A stretch of 49,054 nucleotides of DNA from Candidatus Gemmiger excrementipullorum (GTDB lineage: Bacteria > Bacillota > Clostridia > Oscillospirales > Ruminococcaceae), in NCBI GenBank assembly GCA_019115045.1, contig DXEI01000117.1, forward strand, positions 1 to 49,054, in the 5' to 3' direction. A program made the translations under genes and the position numbers. How positions within the stretch are numbered: position 1 is the first letter of the stretch; every line of letters begins with the position of its first letter. This document shows positions 40,787 through 49,054 of the stretch, one piece after another. The notes beneath the pieces were generated by a model. The model worked only from the letters and a program-made list of their open reading frames with translations, did not search any database and was not told the DNA's origin.

Positions 40787-41670
40787 CACAGCAGCAATAC
40801 AAAGAAACGGCGCAGGCCTGGGCGCAGCGGACTGAGCAGCGCCTGGCAGAACTGTGCGGCGAATATCTGCCGCAAGACGCCGAAATCGGGCAGGCGGCCC
40901 GCTACAGCCTGTTGGGCGGCGGCAAGCGCGTGCGCGCGGTGCTGACGCTGGCGGCCTGCGAGCTGGCCGGCGCCCCGGCAGAACGGGCGCTGGCGTACGC
41001 CTGCGCGCTGGAGATGCTGCACTGCTACTCTTTGATCCATGACGACCTGCCCTGCATGGACGATGATGATTTCCGCCGCGGCCGGCCGAGCTGCCACAAA
41101 CAGTACGGCGAGGCAACGGCCCTGCTGGCGGCTGACGCCCTGGTGACGGCGGCGTTTGAAGTGATCGCCAACGCGGCGCTGCCGGCGCAAAGCCGCGTGC
41201 AGGCGGCTGCCGTGCTGGCCAAAGCCGGCGGCGCGCGCGGTATGCTGTACGGGCAGGAACTGGACAAACGCTATGAGACCCAGCCCGCCAGCGAGGAACA
41301 GCTGCGGGCGCTGCACGCCCACAAGACCGGCGCGTTGATCGTGGCGGCGGTGGAGCTGGGGTGCCTGGCAGCCGGGGCGGACGAAGCGCTGCGCGCGGCG
41401 CTGGCGCAGTATGCCGCTGAACTGGGCCTGGTGTTCCAGATCGTTGACGATATTTTGGATGTGACCGCCACCACGGCGGAACTGGGCAAGCCGGCCGGCA
41501 GTGATGCCAGCATGGACAAGACGACGTTTGTGACGCTGTATGGGCTGCAGGGCGCACGTGCGCTGGCAGAAAGCCATAACCGGGCGGCGCTGGACGCGCT
41601 GCAGGGCTTTGGCGAAGAAGCGGCTTTGCTGCGCCTGTTGGCGGACGACTTGCTGCAACGGAAAAAATAA
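40783..41670 (+). CDS. ispA: Polyprenyl diphosphate synthase (farnesyl diphosphate synthase type)
   Basis: The 295-residue prenyltransferase condenses isopentenyl and allylic diphosphates to farnesyl (or geranylgeranyl) diphosphate. First aspartate-rich motif DDLPCMDDDD at residues 87-96, second motif DDILD near 225, and GGGKRVR near 45-51 bind the substrates. Length fits the bacterial short-chain enzymes. The neighbouring dxs provides the precursor pathway. The start overlaps the xseB stop. Confidence 0.95.
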   Translation: MTQQQYKETAQAWAQRTEQRLAELCGEYLPQDAEIGQAARYSLLGGGKRVRAVLTLAACELAGAPAERALAYACALEMLHCYSLIHDDLPCMDDDDFRRGRPSCHKQYGEATALLAADALVTAAFEVIANAALPAQSRVQAAAVLAKAGGARGMLYGQELDKRYETQPASEEQLRALHAHKTGALIVAAVELGCLAAGADEALRAALAQYAAELGLVFQIVDDILDVTATTAELGKPAGSDASMDKTTFVTLYGLQGARALAESHNRAALDALQGFGEEAALLRLLADDLLQRKK

Positions 41671-41681
41671 GGATGTGACCC

Positions 41682-42149
41682 ATGACTTTGCTGCGCGCAG
41701 CTTTGAGCTGGAATTTCGTGCTGGTGACGGCGCTATGCGCTTCGCTGCTGGCACAGCTGATCAAGGTGATCTTAAATCTGATCACGTTCCGCCGCTTTAT
41801 CGCCGAGCGCGTGTGGGGTGCGGGCGGCATGCCCAGCTCCCACTCGGCCACGGTCTGCGCCATGGTCGTGGCGACGGGGCGCCTTTGCGGCGTCGGTTCG
41901 ACGGAGTTTGCCATCGCCGCCGTGCTTTCCATCATCGTGATGTACGACGCCATGGGCGTTCGCTACGAGACCGGCGAGCAGGCCAAACTGCTGAACCGCA
42001 TGTTCAGCGAATGGATCGACCAGGGCGCTGTGTCGCTGCTGTTTTTGCGGGATAAAAAACTCAAAGAGATGGTCGGCCATACGCCGATCGAAGTACTGAC
42101 CGGCGCGGTCCTGGGGGTCGTGCTGGGCTTTGCTATGCCAATGGCGTGA
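41682..42149 (+). CDS. Divergent PAP2 family protein (DUF212)
   Basis: The 155-residue membrane protein has four hydrophobic segments and the PAP2-like phosphatase motif MPSSHSATVCAM near residues 48-59, with the later segment YDAMGVRYETGEQA where the second phosphatase motif would be. Members (such as Bacillus YuiD) are divergent; the activity is not proven. It follows ispA after 11 bases, which would fit a lipid or isoprenoid phosphatase, but this is inference. Confidence 0.85.
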   Translation: MTLLRAALSWNFVLVTALCASLLAQLIKVILNLITFRRFIAERVWGAGGMPSSHSATVCAMVVATGRLCGVGSTEFAIAAVLSIIVMYDAMGVRYETGEQAKLLNRMFSEWIDQGAVSLLFLRDKKLKEMVGHTPIEVLTGAVLGVVLGFAMPMA

Positions 42150-42178
42150 ATGTTGAAACGACTGCGAGGTGCTGGACA

Positions 42179-44053
42179 ATGAAATACCCGCTGCTGGATC
42201 GGATACAGGCGCCCGGGGACGTAAAATTGCTGGCTGAAACCGAACTGCCGCGCCTGTGTGAGGAGATCCGCCGTTTTTTGATCCGGAGCGTTTCCTCCAC
42301 CGGTGGGCATCTTTCCTCCAATCTGGGGGTGGTGGAGCTCACCGTTGCGCTGCACCGCACCCTGGATCTGCCGCAGGACAAACTGCTGTTTGATGTCGGC
42401 CACCAGTGCTATACCCATAAGCTGCTGACGGGGCGGCGCGCCGGTTTTGCGGCGCTGCGCCAGAAAGACGGGATCTCCGGCTTTCCCAACCCAGCCGAAA
42501 GCGACTGCGACGCCTTTGTGGCCGGGCACGGCAGTGCGGCGCTGTCCACGGCGATCGGCATCGCGCGTGCGAAAAAGCTCAAAAAAGAGCCGGGCAAAGT
42601 CGTCGTCATCGTGGGCGACGGCGCGTTCACCGGCGGCATGGTCTACGAGGGGATGAACAACCTCGGCATGCTCAACAACCTGATCGTGATCTTGAACGAC
42701 AACAAGATGTCGATCTCCAAAAATGTCGGGCAGATGGCCAACTACCTGACCAAACTGCGCACCGACCCCAAGTATTTCCACGCCAAAGCGCAGATGGAAA
42801 CGGTGCTTGAGAATATCCCCGTCGTGGGCGTCTCGATGATCAAGGCGCTGCAGGGCGGCAAGCAGTTTGTGCGCCGCGGCATCTACCACTCCACAATGTT
42901 TGAGGAGATGGGCTTCCAGTATATCGGCCCGGTGGACGGCCATGACGTGATCTCGCTGGACCACATGCTCAACAACCTGCGCGAACAGTACGCACCGATC
43001 TTTCTGCATGTCGTCACGCAGAAAGGCAAGGGCTTGAAACCGGCCGAGGAAAACCCCGGCGAGTTCCACGCAGTCTCTTCCATCGACCTGCGCCACCTCA
43101 TGGACCCGGAGCTTTCGCCCAAGGACTCCTTCTCGACGATCTTTGGTTCCGCCCTGGCGGAGCTGGGCGGGGAAGAGCCGCGCCTTTGCGCCGTTACGGC
43201 CGCCATGAAATACGGCACGGGGCTCAATTTCTTCAAACACGCCCATGTCGACCGCTTTTTCGACGTCGGCATGGCCGAGGAACACGCCGTCAGCTTTGCC
43301 GGCGGCCTGGCCAGCCAGGGCCTTCTGCCGGTCGTGGCGATCTATTCGACGTTTTTTCAGCGCGCATACGACCAGATCATCCACGACGTCAACCTGATGA
43401 AACTGGATGTGCTGTTCGCCGTGGACCGCGCGGGCCTTGTGCCCGGCGACGGTGCCACCCACCAGGGCATTTACGACACGGCGTTTTTCAGCCAGATCGG
43501 CATCCCGCTGTATGCGCCCGCCAACTATGCGGAGCTGCGCCACTGGCTGCGCGTGCTGGTTCTGCAGGAGCGCGGTCCCCGCGCCATCCGCTATGCACGC
43601 GGGGAAGAAAAGCCGGCGTTGGCCGCCCTTGGGTGCAGCGGCGCGCTGTATGACCAGATCGAAACGCGCCCCGGCGCCGAGGTCGCCCTCGTCAGTTACG
43701 GCGCGCAGACTGAAGAGATCATTGCCGCGTGCGACCTTTTGTACCAGAACCAGGTGCCGGCCGACTGCTTTAAACTGCTGCGCCTGTACCCGCTGCCGGA
43801 AGATCTGTGCGAGACGCTGAAGCGCTACCGCCTCATCCTGTTCGCGGAAGATTCTGTGCGCACCGGCAGCGTTGGCGAACAGCTGTGCTTTGCGCTGCAG
43901 CAGGCAGGCTGGACCGGTACATTTTTGCTGCATGCCGTGGACAATACCCATCTGCTGCACGCCAACGTGCCGGAACTGCGGCGCGACCAGCAGCTGGACG
44001 CCGCCGCCCTGGCGGCCGATGTGCTGGACCACCGAAAGGAGAACGCGGAATGA
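42179..44053 (+). CDS. dxs: 1-Deoxy-D-xylulose-5-phosphate synthase
   Basis: The 624-residue thiamine diphosphate enzyme condenses pyruvate and glyceraldehyde-3-phosphate, the entry to the MEP isoprenoid pathway. Key segments: SSTGGHLSSNLGVVELTVAL, HQCYTHKLLTGR, the ThDP motif GDGAFTGGMVYEGMNN, catalytic glutamate region DVGMAEEHAVSFAGGLA, and the C-terminal transketolase domain. Start ATG 42179 (MKYPLLDRIQAP) has GCGAGGTGC upstream; the frame is open to 42146 but overlaps the PAP2 gene. TlyA start overlaps its stop (ATGA). Confidence 0.97.
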   Translation: MKYPLLDRIQAPGDVKLLAETELPRLCEEIRRFLIRSVSSTGGHLSSNLGVVELTVALHRTLDLPQDKLLFDVGHQCYTHKLLTGRRAGFAALRQKDGISGFPNPAESDCDAFVAGHGSAALSTAIGIARAKKLKKEPGKVVVIVGDGAFTGGMVYEGMNNLGMLNNLIVILNDNKMSISKNVGQMANYLTKLRTDPKYFHAKAQMETVLENIPVVGVSMIKALQGGKQFVRRGIYHSTMFEEMGFQYIGPVDGHDVISLDHMLNNLREQYAPIFLHVVTQKGKGLKPAEENPGEFHAVSSIDLRHLMDPELSPKDSFSTIFGSALAELGGEEPRLCAVTAAMKYGTGLNFFKHAHVDRFFDVGMAEEHAVSFAGGLASQGLLPVVAIYSTFFQRAYDQIIHDVNLMKLDVLFAVDRAGLVPGDGATHQGIYDTAFFSQIGIPLYAPANYAELRHWLRVLVLQERGPRAIRYARGEEKPALAALGCSGALYDQIETRPGAEVALVSYGAQTEEIIAACDLLYQNQVPADCFKLLRLYPLPEDLCETLKRYRLILFAEDSVRTGSVGEQLCFALQQAGWTGTFLLHAVDNTHLLHANVPELRRDQQLDAAALAADVLDHRKENAE

Positions 44054-44871
44054 GCAAGATCCGCCTGGATCAGTACCTGTGCCAGAACGGCCTGGTGCAA
44101 AGCCGCGAGCGCGCCAAAGCGCTGATCATGTCCGGCATCGTCTTTGTCAACGAGCAGAAGGTGGACAAAGCCGGAGAGATGATCGCCCCCGACGCCAAAG
44201 TGGAGGTGCGCGGGCACGACATCGGCTACGTCAGCCGCGGCGGCCTCAAGCTGGAAAAGGCGATGCAGGTGTTCCCGATGCGGCCCGATGGCAAAGTCTG
44301 CATGGACATCGGCGCGTCGACCGGCGGCTTTACCGACTGCATGCTGCAAAACGGCGCGGCCAAGGTCTATGCCGTCGACGTTGGCTACGGGCAGCTTGCC
44401 TGGAGTCTGCGCACCGACGCGCGGGTCGTCAACATGGAACGCACGAACATCCGCAATGTAAAGCCCGAGGACCTTACAGAACCGGTCGCGTTTTTCAGTG
44501 TCGACGTATCGTTCATCTCCCTCAAACACATCTTCCCGGTGGCGGATGCGATCTGCACGCCGGACGCCGTGGGCGTCTGCCTGGTCAAACCGCAGTTTGA
44601 AGCCGGACGCGAAAAGGTCGGCAAAAAGGGCGTCGTGCGCGAACCGGCCACCCACCGCGAAGTGCTGGAAATGGCGCAAAGCTATGCCCTGGCCAACCAT
44701 TTTACCGCCGCCGGGCTGGATTTTTCCCCCATCAAAGGCCCGGAAGGCAACATTGAATTTTTGCTGTACGTGCAGCACAGCGCCGACCCGCAGCCGCTGC
44801 CGGCAGAAACGATCCCCGCGGTCGTCGCCGCGGCGCACGAAGCGCTGGACAAGACGCCGAACCTCCACTGA
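44050..44871 (+). CDS. tlyA: TlyA family RNA methyltransferase
   Basis: The 273-residue protein has an N-terminal S4 RNA-binding domain (1-60, IRLDQYLCQNGLVQSRERAK) and a Rossmann methyltransferase domain with the SAM motif DIGASTGGFTDC at residues 86-97 and the catalytic KPQFEAG motif. It methylates the 2'-OH of rRNA cytidines and, in some species, is a hemolysin-like protein. It is always found with nadK and recN in such clusters. Start ATGA overlap with dxs. Confidence 0.94.
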   Translation: MSKIRLDQYLCQNGLVQSRERAKALIMSGIVFVNEQKVDKAGEMIAPDAKVEVRGHDIGYVSRGGLKLEKAMQVFPMRPDGKVCMDIGASTGGFTDCMLQNGAAKVYAVDVGYGQLAWSLRTDARVVNMERTNIRNVKPEDLTEPVAFFSVDVSFISLKHIFPVADAICTPDAVGVCLVKPQFEAGREKVGKKGVVREPATHREVLEMAQSYALANHFTAAGLDFSPIKGPEGNIEFLLYVQHSADPQPLPAETIPAVVAAAHEALDKTPNLH

Positions 44872-44889
44872 ATCGAAAGGGTGCCCCGG

Positions 44890-45732
44890 ATGTCCGTTCT
44901 GTTGATCCCCAACATCACAAAAGACGAAGGGCTGGCCGTCACCCGGCAAATCGCCGCGCTGCTGCAGCAGTACGGGGTGCCGGTCCTGCTGGCGGAACCC
45001 GCCTTGAAAGACCAGCTGCCCGGCGTGCCGGTCCTGCCGGAAGCGCAGGCCTACCGCCAGGCGGGCCAGGTCATCACCATCGGCGGCGACGGCACATTGC
45101 TGCGCAGCGGGCATGACTGTGTGCGCTATGGCAAGCCGGTGCTGGGCGTCAACCTGGGGCGCACGGGTTTTTTGGCCACCTGCGAGGTGGAAGAACTGCC
45201 CGAAAAACTGCGCCGCCTGGCGGCGGGGGACTATACCCTGGCTGCGCGCGGGCTGCTGGCGGTCAGCGGCGTCGACGCGCAGTGGCAGGCGCAGGCCATC
45301 AACGACATCGTGGTGTTTGGCCAGACCCGCATGCACCCCATGGATTACTGTGTGTACTGCGACGGCGCGTTCGTCAGCCGCTACCGCAGCGACGGGTTGA
45401 TCCTGGCGACGCCGACCGGGTCGACGGCGTATTCCTTCTCGGCCGGGGGGCCGGTGTTGGATGGCGCCGCCGATGTGATGGTGCTGACGCCGGTCTGCGC
45501 CCACAACGTACATACCGCGCCGCTGGTGTTTGCCGCCGGCCGCACGCTGGAGATCGCCGCCGACGCCGAAAACCGCGACCCCTGCTATGTCTGCGCCGAC
45601 AGCGGCCCCGCCTACGTGCTGGAAGCTGGCGAACGGTTCCGCGTGACGGCGGCGCCGGAAAAACTGCAGTTGATCACGTTCCGCGAGTCGGAACAGTTTT
45701 ATGCCATTGAAAACAAGCTCATGAGGAGATGA
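44890..45732 (+). CDS. nadK: NAD kinase
   Basis: The 280-residue enzyme phosphorylates NAD to NADP. The GGDGT motif is at residues 65-69, NDIVVF and TPTGSTAYSFSAGGPV follow, all diagnostic of the family. Start: ATG 44890 with AAAGGGTG six bases upstream is preferred over GTG 44881, whose ribosome site would be too close. The position after tlyA and before argR and recN is conserved in Firmicutes. Confidence 0.96.
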   Translation: MSVLLIPNITKDEGLAVTRQIAALLQQYGVPVLLAEPALKDQLPGVPVLPEAQAYRQAGQVITIGGDGTLLRSGHDCVRYGKPVLGVNLGRTGFLATCEVEELPEKLRRLAAGDYTLAARGLLAVSGVDAQWQAQAINDIVVFGQTRMHPMDYCVYCDGAFVSRYRSDGLILATPTGSTAYSFSAGGPVLDGAADVMVLTPVCAHNVHTAPLVFAAGRTLEIAADAENRDPCYVCADSGPAYVLEAGERFRVTAAPEKLQLITFRESEQFYAIENKLMRR

Positions 45733-45737
45733 TCTGG

Positions 45738-46199
45738 ATGAAAAGTGCGCGCCATCAGGCGATTTTGGACCTGATCGAAAAGCACCCCATCGACCGGCAG
45801 GAGGATCTGCTGGCCCACCTGCGGGAGGCCGGGTTTGACGTTACCCAGGCCACCGTATCGCGGGACATCCGCGACCTGCAGCTGGTCAAAGTGGCCGACG
45901 GCAGCGGCCGCTACCGCTATATGCCGGCGGCGGCCTCCGGCAAGGTGGCGCATTCTCCCAGCCGGTTTGAGATGATCTTCCGTGAGTCGGTCCTCAAAGT
46001 GGATTGCGCCGGGCACATGGTGCTGGTCAAGTGCTTTTCCGGCATGGCCAACGCCGCCTGCGAGGTGTTTGACGCCAAACAGTGGCGCAACGTCGTCGGC
46101 ACGCTTTCCGGCGATGATACGTTTTTTATTTTGATGCGCACCGAGGAGGACGCCACGGCGATCTGCAAGGCGCTGCAGCAGTATGTCCGCCGCGGGTAA
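45738..46199 (+). CDS. argR: Arginine repressor ArgR
   Basis: The 153-residue regulator has a winged-helix N-terminal domain (QAILDLIEKHPIDRQEDLLA, then VTQATVSRDIRDLQLVKV) and a C-terminal arginine-binding oligomerisation domain with the GTLSGDDTFFILM core. It controls arginine synthesis and catabolism with arginine as corepressor. ATG 45738 is chosen: the ATG at 45729 would be in direct contact with the GAGGAG site. The arg operon is not in the window. Confidence 0.95.
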   Translation: MKSARHQAILDLIEKHPIDRQEDLLAHLREAGFDVTQATVSRDIRDLQLVKVADGSGRYRYMPAAASGKVAHSPSRFEMIFRESVLKVDCAGHMVLVKCFSGMANAACEVFDAKQWRNVVGTLSGDDTFFILMRTEEDATAICKALQQYVRRG

Positions 46200-46234
46200 T
46201 ATCCATCCGCACCACATAGGGGAGGGGCTGGCCG

Positions 46235-47911
46235 ATGCTGGCAAACCTGAAAATCGAAAATATTGCCGTCATCGAAAAGGCGGAAGTGCAGTTCACCGCA
46301 GGCTTCAACGTCCTGACCGGTGAGACCGGCGCGGGCAAATCGATCCTGATCGATTCCATCAACGCGATTCTGGGCAACCGCACTTCACGCGAGCTGGTGC
46401 GCAGCGGCGCGGCCAAAGCCTGCATCTGGGCTACGTTTGAGCATATCCCCGCCGCCGTCAAGGCCAAGCTGGAACAGTGCGGATATGAGGCGGCCGACGA
46501 CCTGCTTTTGTACCGCGAGATCAGCGCCGAAGGCAAGGGCAGCTGCCGCATCAACGGCATGCCGGCCACGGCGGGCGTCGTGCGGGATATTTCTGCCGGG
46601 CTGCTTTCCATCCACGGCCAGCACGACAGCCAGGGTCTGACCAACCCGGCGCTGCACCTGGGGCTGCTGGACCAGTATGCCCAAAACGAAGCGCTGTTTG
46701 CCGCTTACTACCAGCGCTACCGGGCGCTGGTGACCGCCAAACGACAGCTGGACGCGCTGCTGGCAAGCGAAGCCGACAAGCAGCGCCGCATCGACGCGCT
46801 GACCGCTGAGATCGACGCCATCGACGCAGCGGCCCTGCAGCCGGGCGAGGAAAAGGCGCTGACAGAGCGCAAGAACATCATCACCCATGCGCAAAGCATC
46901 CTGCAGGGGCTGACGGCGGCGCATCTGGCGCTGGCAGGCGACGAGGACGGCGAACAGGCCGGTGCGGCCGATTTGATCGGCGGCGCGGTGGACGGGCTGC
47001 AAAACGCCGCCCGCCAGGACGAGACGCTGGCCCCGCTGGCCGAGCGCTTGCAGGAACTGTACTATGCCGGGCGGGAACTGGCGACCGATTTGGCCGACCG
47101 CCTGGGCGCCTATGATTTTGACGCCGGGGAGCTGGACCAGATCGAGAGCCGGCTGGATACCATCTACCGCATCAAGCAGAAGTTTGGCATGGAGGTCGAC
47201 GAGCTGCTGGCCCGGCGCGCCAAAGCGGCCGAAGAGCTGGAAAACTTCCAATCTTCCGGCAAAAAGATCACGGAACTGCGCGGAGAGACCCAGCAGCTTT
47301 ATGCGCAGGCCAAAGAAGCGGCCGAAAAACTGACCCAGAGCCGCCTGACCGCTTTTACGGCGATGAACAAGCAGATGAAAGCGGCGCTGGAGTTTTTGAA
47401 CATGCCGGGCATCCGGTTTGCGCTGCGCCATGCGCGGGGGCCGCTTTCCTCCCACGGACAGGACAACGTCGAGTTTTTGATCTCCACCAACCCCGGCGAG
47501 GAACCCAAGCCGCTGGCCAAGGTGGCGTCGGGCGGCGAGCTTTCCCGCATCATGCTGGCGTTCAAAAGCGCGCTGGCGGACCGCGACGCGCTGCCCACCG
47601 TGATCTATGACGAGATCGACACCGGCGTTTCCGGCCTGGCAGCCGGGCGCATCGGCCAGCTGCTGCACCAGACGGCCCAGGGCCGCCAGGTGCTGTGCAT
47701 CACGCACACGCCGCAGGTGGCGGCTTTTGCCGATAACCAGCTGCTGATCCAAAAGAATGTGCGCGCCGATCGTACCTATACCGAGATCCACACCCTGGAC
47801 CTGGATGGCCGCGTGCAGGTGCTGGCGCGCATGATCTCCGGCGACAAAGTCACCGACCTGAGCCTGGCCAACGCCCGGGAACTGATCGAGAAATGCCACC
47901 AGGCAAACTAA
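46235..47911 (+). CDS. recN: DNA repair protein RecN
   Basis: The 558-residue SMC-like ATPase acts early in double-strand break repair. Walker A LTGETGAGKSILIDS is near residues 27-41, the signature VASGGELSRIMLAFK near 432, and Walker B VIYDEIDTGVSG near 460. A long helical middle (about 160-340) is the coiled coil. GGGGAGGGG precedes ATG. It is the last gene of the conserved dxs-tlyA-nadK-argR-recN run; base composition changes sharply after its stop. Confidence 0.97.
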   Translation: MLANLKIENIAVIEKAEVQFTAGFNVLTGETGAGKSILIDSINAILGNRTSRELVRSGAAKACIWATFEHIPAAVKAKLEQCGYEAADDLLLYREISAEGKGSCRINGMPATAGVVRDISAGLLSIHGQHDSQGLTNPALHLGLLDQYAQNEALFAAYYQRYRALVTAKRQLDALLASEADKQRRIDALTAEIDAIDAAALQPGEEKALTERKNIITHAQSILQGLTAAHLALAGDEDGEQAGAADLIGGAVDGLQNAARQDETLAPLAERLQELYYAGRELATDLADRLGAYDFDAGELDQIESRLDTIYRIKQKFGMEVDELLARRAKAAEELENFQSSGKKITELRGETQQLYAQAKEAAEKLTQSRLTAFTAMNKQMKAALEFLNMPGIRFALRHARGPLSSHGQDNVEFLISTNPGEEPKPLAKVASGGELSRIMLAFKSALADRDALPTVIYDEIDTGVSGLAAGRIGQLLHQTAQGRQVLCITHTPQVAAFADNQLLIQKNVRADRTYTEIHTLDLDGRVQVLARMISGDKVTDLSLANARELIEKCHQAN

Positions 47912-47974
47912 TTGCCTAAGCGGGCGATTTTATAACTTCGCAAGTAAAAAGCGACGATTCAAAGAGAGATTGCT

Positions 47975-48880
47975 ATGGAAATTCCGAAATATTATGAAAT
48001 GCATAAGCCAGTGCTGTTGGCGTTGCAAGATGGCCAGATGCATTCGATCAAAGAACTAAAAGAAAATGTGAGAGCCTATTTTGGTTTATCGGACGCGGAT
48101 GTTTCGACACTTTTGCCGAGCGGACGGCAGTCTGTCTTTTTGAATCGATTGGGCTGGGCAAGAACCTACCTGAAGAAGGCAGGGTTGATTATCAGCCCGA
48201 CAAAGGGACAATTTCAAATCACAAAAGCGGGAAAAGACGCTTTGATGCAAAATCCCACTGTGATAGATACCGAATTTTTAAAGCAGTTTCCGCTATTTTG
48301 CGATTTCATCAATCAATCGAACGTCTCTCATGCAAAGAAAGAAGAAACTGTGACCGAGCAAACGCCAGACGATGAATTTGAAGATGCCTTTCGCAAAATC
48401 AACAACAGCTTAGCCGACGATTTGTTAAGCGAGGTCATGCGGCTTTCGCCAACGGCATTTGAAAAAATGGTGCTGGATCTTCTTTCCTCTATGGGGTACG
48501 GAACCTTTGAAAATGCGTCGTTTACAACAGCAGCTACGGGCGACGAAGGTATCGACGGCATTGTGATGGAGGATAAATTAGGCTTTGACAAAATCTTTGT
48601 TCAGGTAAAGCATTGGAATGGCGACCATCTGGTTGGCCGCCCTGATATTCAAGCTTTCGTTGGCGCAATTGCCGGGAAAGGCGGGAAGGGATTGTTCGTT
48701 ACGACCTCTTCTTTTACCAGCCACGCAGTCGAATACGCCAGAAATCAGCACATTGTTTTGATTGATGGCATAAAACTGGCCAATTTGATGATCGAGCATA
48801 ATTTTGGCGTTACGGTGAAACGAGTGTTTCAAATCAAAGCGCTTGATACAGACGTATTTGAGGAATATCTGGAATCGTAA
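47975..48880 (+). CDS. mrr: Mrr-type restriction endonuclease
   Basis: The 301-residue protein has an Mrr N-terminal winged-helix domain (about 1-95, PVLLALQDGQMHSIKELKEN) and a C-terminal Mrr_cat nuclease domain (about 155-290). The PD-(D/E)xK site shows G-D-E-G-I-D (catalytic D194) and Q210-V-K212 (the QxK variant found in Mrr). It probably cuts DNA carrying foreign methylation. Codon use and base composition are clearly AT-richer than in all neighbours, indicating recent acquisition. No methyltransferase or second restriction subunit lies beside it in the window. AAAGAGAG precedes ATG. Confidence 0.9.
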   Translation: MEIPKYYEMHKPVLLALQDGQMHSIKELKENVRAYFGLSDADVSTLLPSGRQSVFLNRLGWARTYLKKAGLIISPTKGQFQITKAGKDALMQNPTVIDTEFLKQFPLFCDFINQSNVSHAKKEETVTEQTPDDEFEDAFRKINNSLADDLLSEVMRLSPTAFEKMVLDLLSSMGYGTFENASFTTAATGDEGIDGIVMEDKLGFDKIFVQVKHWNGDHLVGRPDIQAFVGAIAGKGGKGLFVTTSSFTSHAVEYARNQHIVLIDGIKLANLMIEHNFGVTVKRVFQIKALDTDVFEEYLES

Positions 48881-48883
48881 TCC

Positions 48884-48912
48884 TTGACTTTTTACGAGCG
48901 ATATGGTACCGT
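48884..48912 (+). promoter_or_regulatory. Candidate promoter of the T-box leader
   Basis: TTGACT (48884-48889), 17 bases, TACCGT (48907-48912): good -35, weak -10. Confidence 0.5.
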
Positions 48913-48924
48913 AATACATGTCCA

Positions 48925-49054
48925 AATGCATTGACGGGGCCCAGTACCCGCCATTGCCCTGCGAGAGAGAGGTCCCGGTCGGTGCAAGGGGCTGGCAGGG
49001 CGGGCGGCGAATACCCCCCTGAGCAGCCGGCTGAACGCGCAAAGCCACTAGGCC
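48925..49054 (+). promoter_or_regulatory. T-box leader, 5' part (stem I), cut by the window end
   Basis: The sequence shows T-box stem I features in order: TTGACGGGG-CCC-AGTA (48931-48946), an AGAGAGAGG stretch (48964-48972), a distal hairpin CCGGTC-GGTGCAAG-GGGCTGG (48975-48995), and GAATAC-CCCCCTGAGC (49009-49023), the usual specifier-loop surrounding. The specifier codon would be TAC (Tyr) if it follows GAA directly; ACC (Thr) is possible by one shift. The antiterminator with the T-box sequence and the regulated gene lie outside the window. It probably controls an aminoacyl-tRNA synthetase or amino acid gene. Confidence 0.72.

Overview
The window is GC-rich, densely packed bacterial DNA. 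Gene content and order point to a Firmicute of class Clostridia: a CIRCE-controlled groESL operon, the block yqfC-yqfD-phoH-ybeY-dgkA-era-yqzL-recO, spoIIGA-sigE with sigG nearby, a full spoIIIAA-AH operon, and nusB-xseA-xseB-ispA-dxs-tlyA-nadK-argR-recN. High GC with a sporulation gene set suggests Oscillospiraceae/Ruminococcaceae, perhaps a Faecalibacterium/Gemmiger/Subdoligranulum relative. The genus is an inference from style, not from a marker gene.

Layout. 1-7084: tail of an ABC-type permease; a minus-strand MATE exporter whose leader holds a strong terminator-like hairpin; an AraC-type regulator; a divergent three-gene GDP-L-fucose operon (gmd, fcl, manC); tRNA-Thr(CGT). 7085-9467: a small minus-strand RNA candidate, then groES-groEL. 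9490-11671 (minus): a membrane protein, a small Cys-rich protein and ylbJ. 11739-19530: the yqfC-to-recO block and mutS2, without the yqfF often found after phoH. 19693-22731: spoIIGA, sigE, a reverse-strand membrane protein, sigG. 22791-26900: HAD hydrolase, YlmC/YmxH protein, ComEA-like protein, ppk1, a START-like protein. 26989-28321: spoIVFA/spoIVFB-like pair. 28285-30775: TIGR03960/TIGR03936 radical SAM pair. 30970-32667: rpsB-tsf. 32905-37528: spoIIIA operon. 37632-47911: Asp23 protein, nusB, a TsaD-like pseudogene, xseAB, ispA, PAP2-like protein, dxs, tlyA, nadK, argR, recN. 47975-48880: an AT-richer Mrr-type endonuclease. 48925-end: 5' part of a T-box leader.

How the genes work together. 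Several loci belong to the mother-cell and forespore programme: SpoIIGA activates pro-sigma-E, sigma-E drives spoIIIA, spoIVF and yqf genes, SpoIIIAA-AH forms the channel supporting sigma-G, and SpoIVFB would process sigma-K. Sequences matching the sigma-E -10 box occur before spoIIIAA and the YlmC/YmxH gene, with a weaker full match before the spoIVFA-like gene. The rest is mainly housekeeping: protein folding, ribosome maturation, translation, DNA repair, isoprenoid synthesis (IspA, Dxs), NADP supply, arginine control and GDP-fucose supply for surface glycans.

The points most worth a second look are the small RNA at 7151-7220, the leader hairpin and C8 tract before the MATE gene, the in-frame TAA in the TsaD-like gene, the sigma-E-like boxes, and the Mrr gene followed by the T-box at the right edge.
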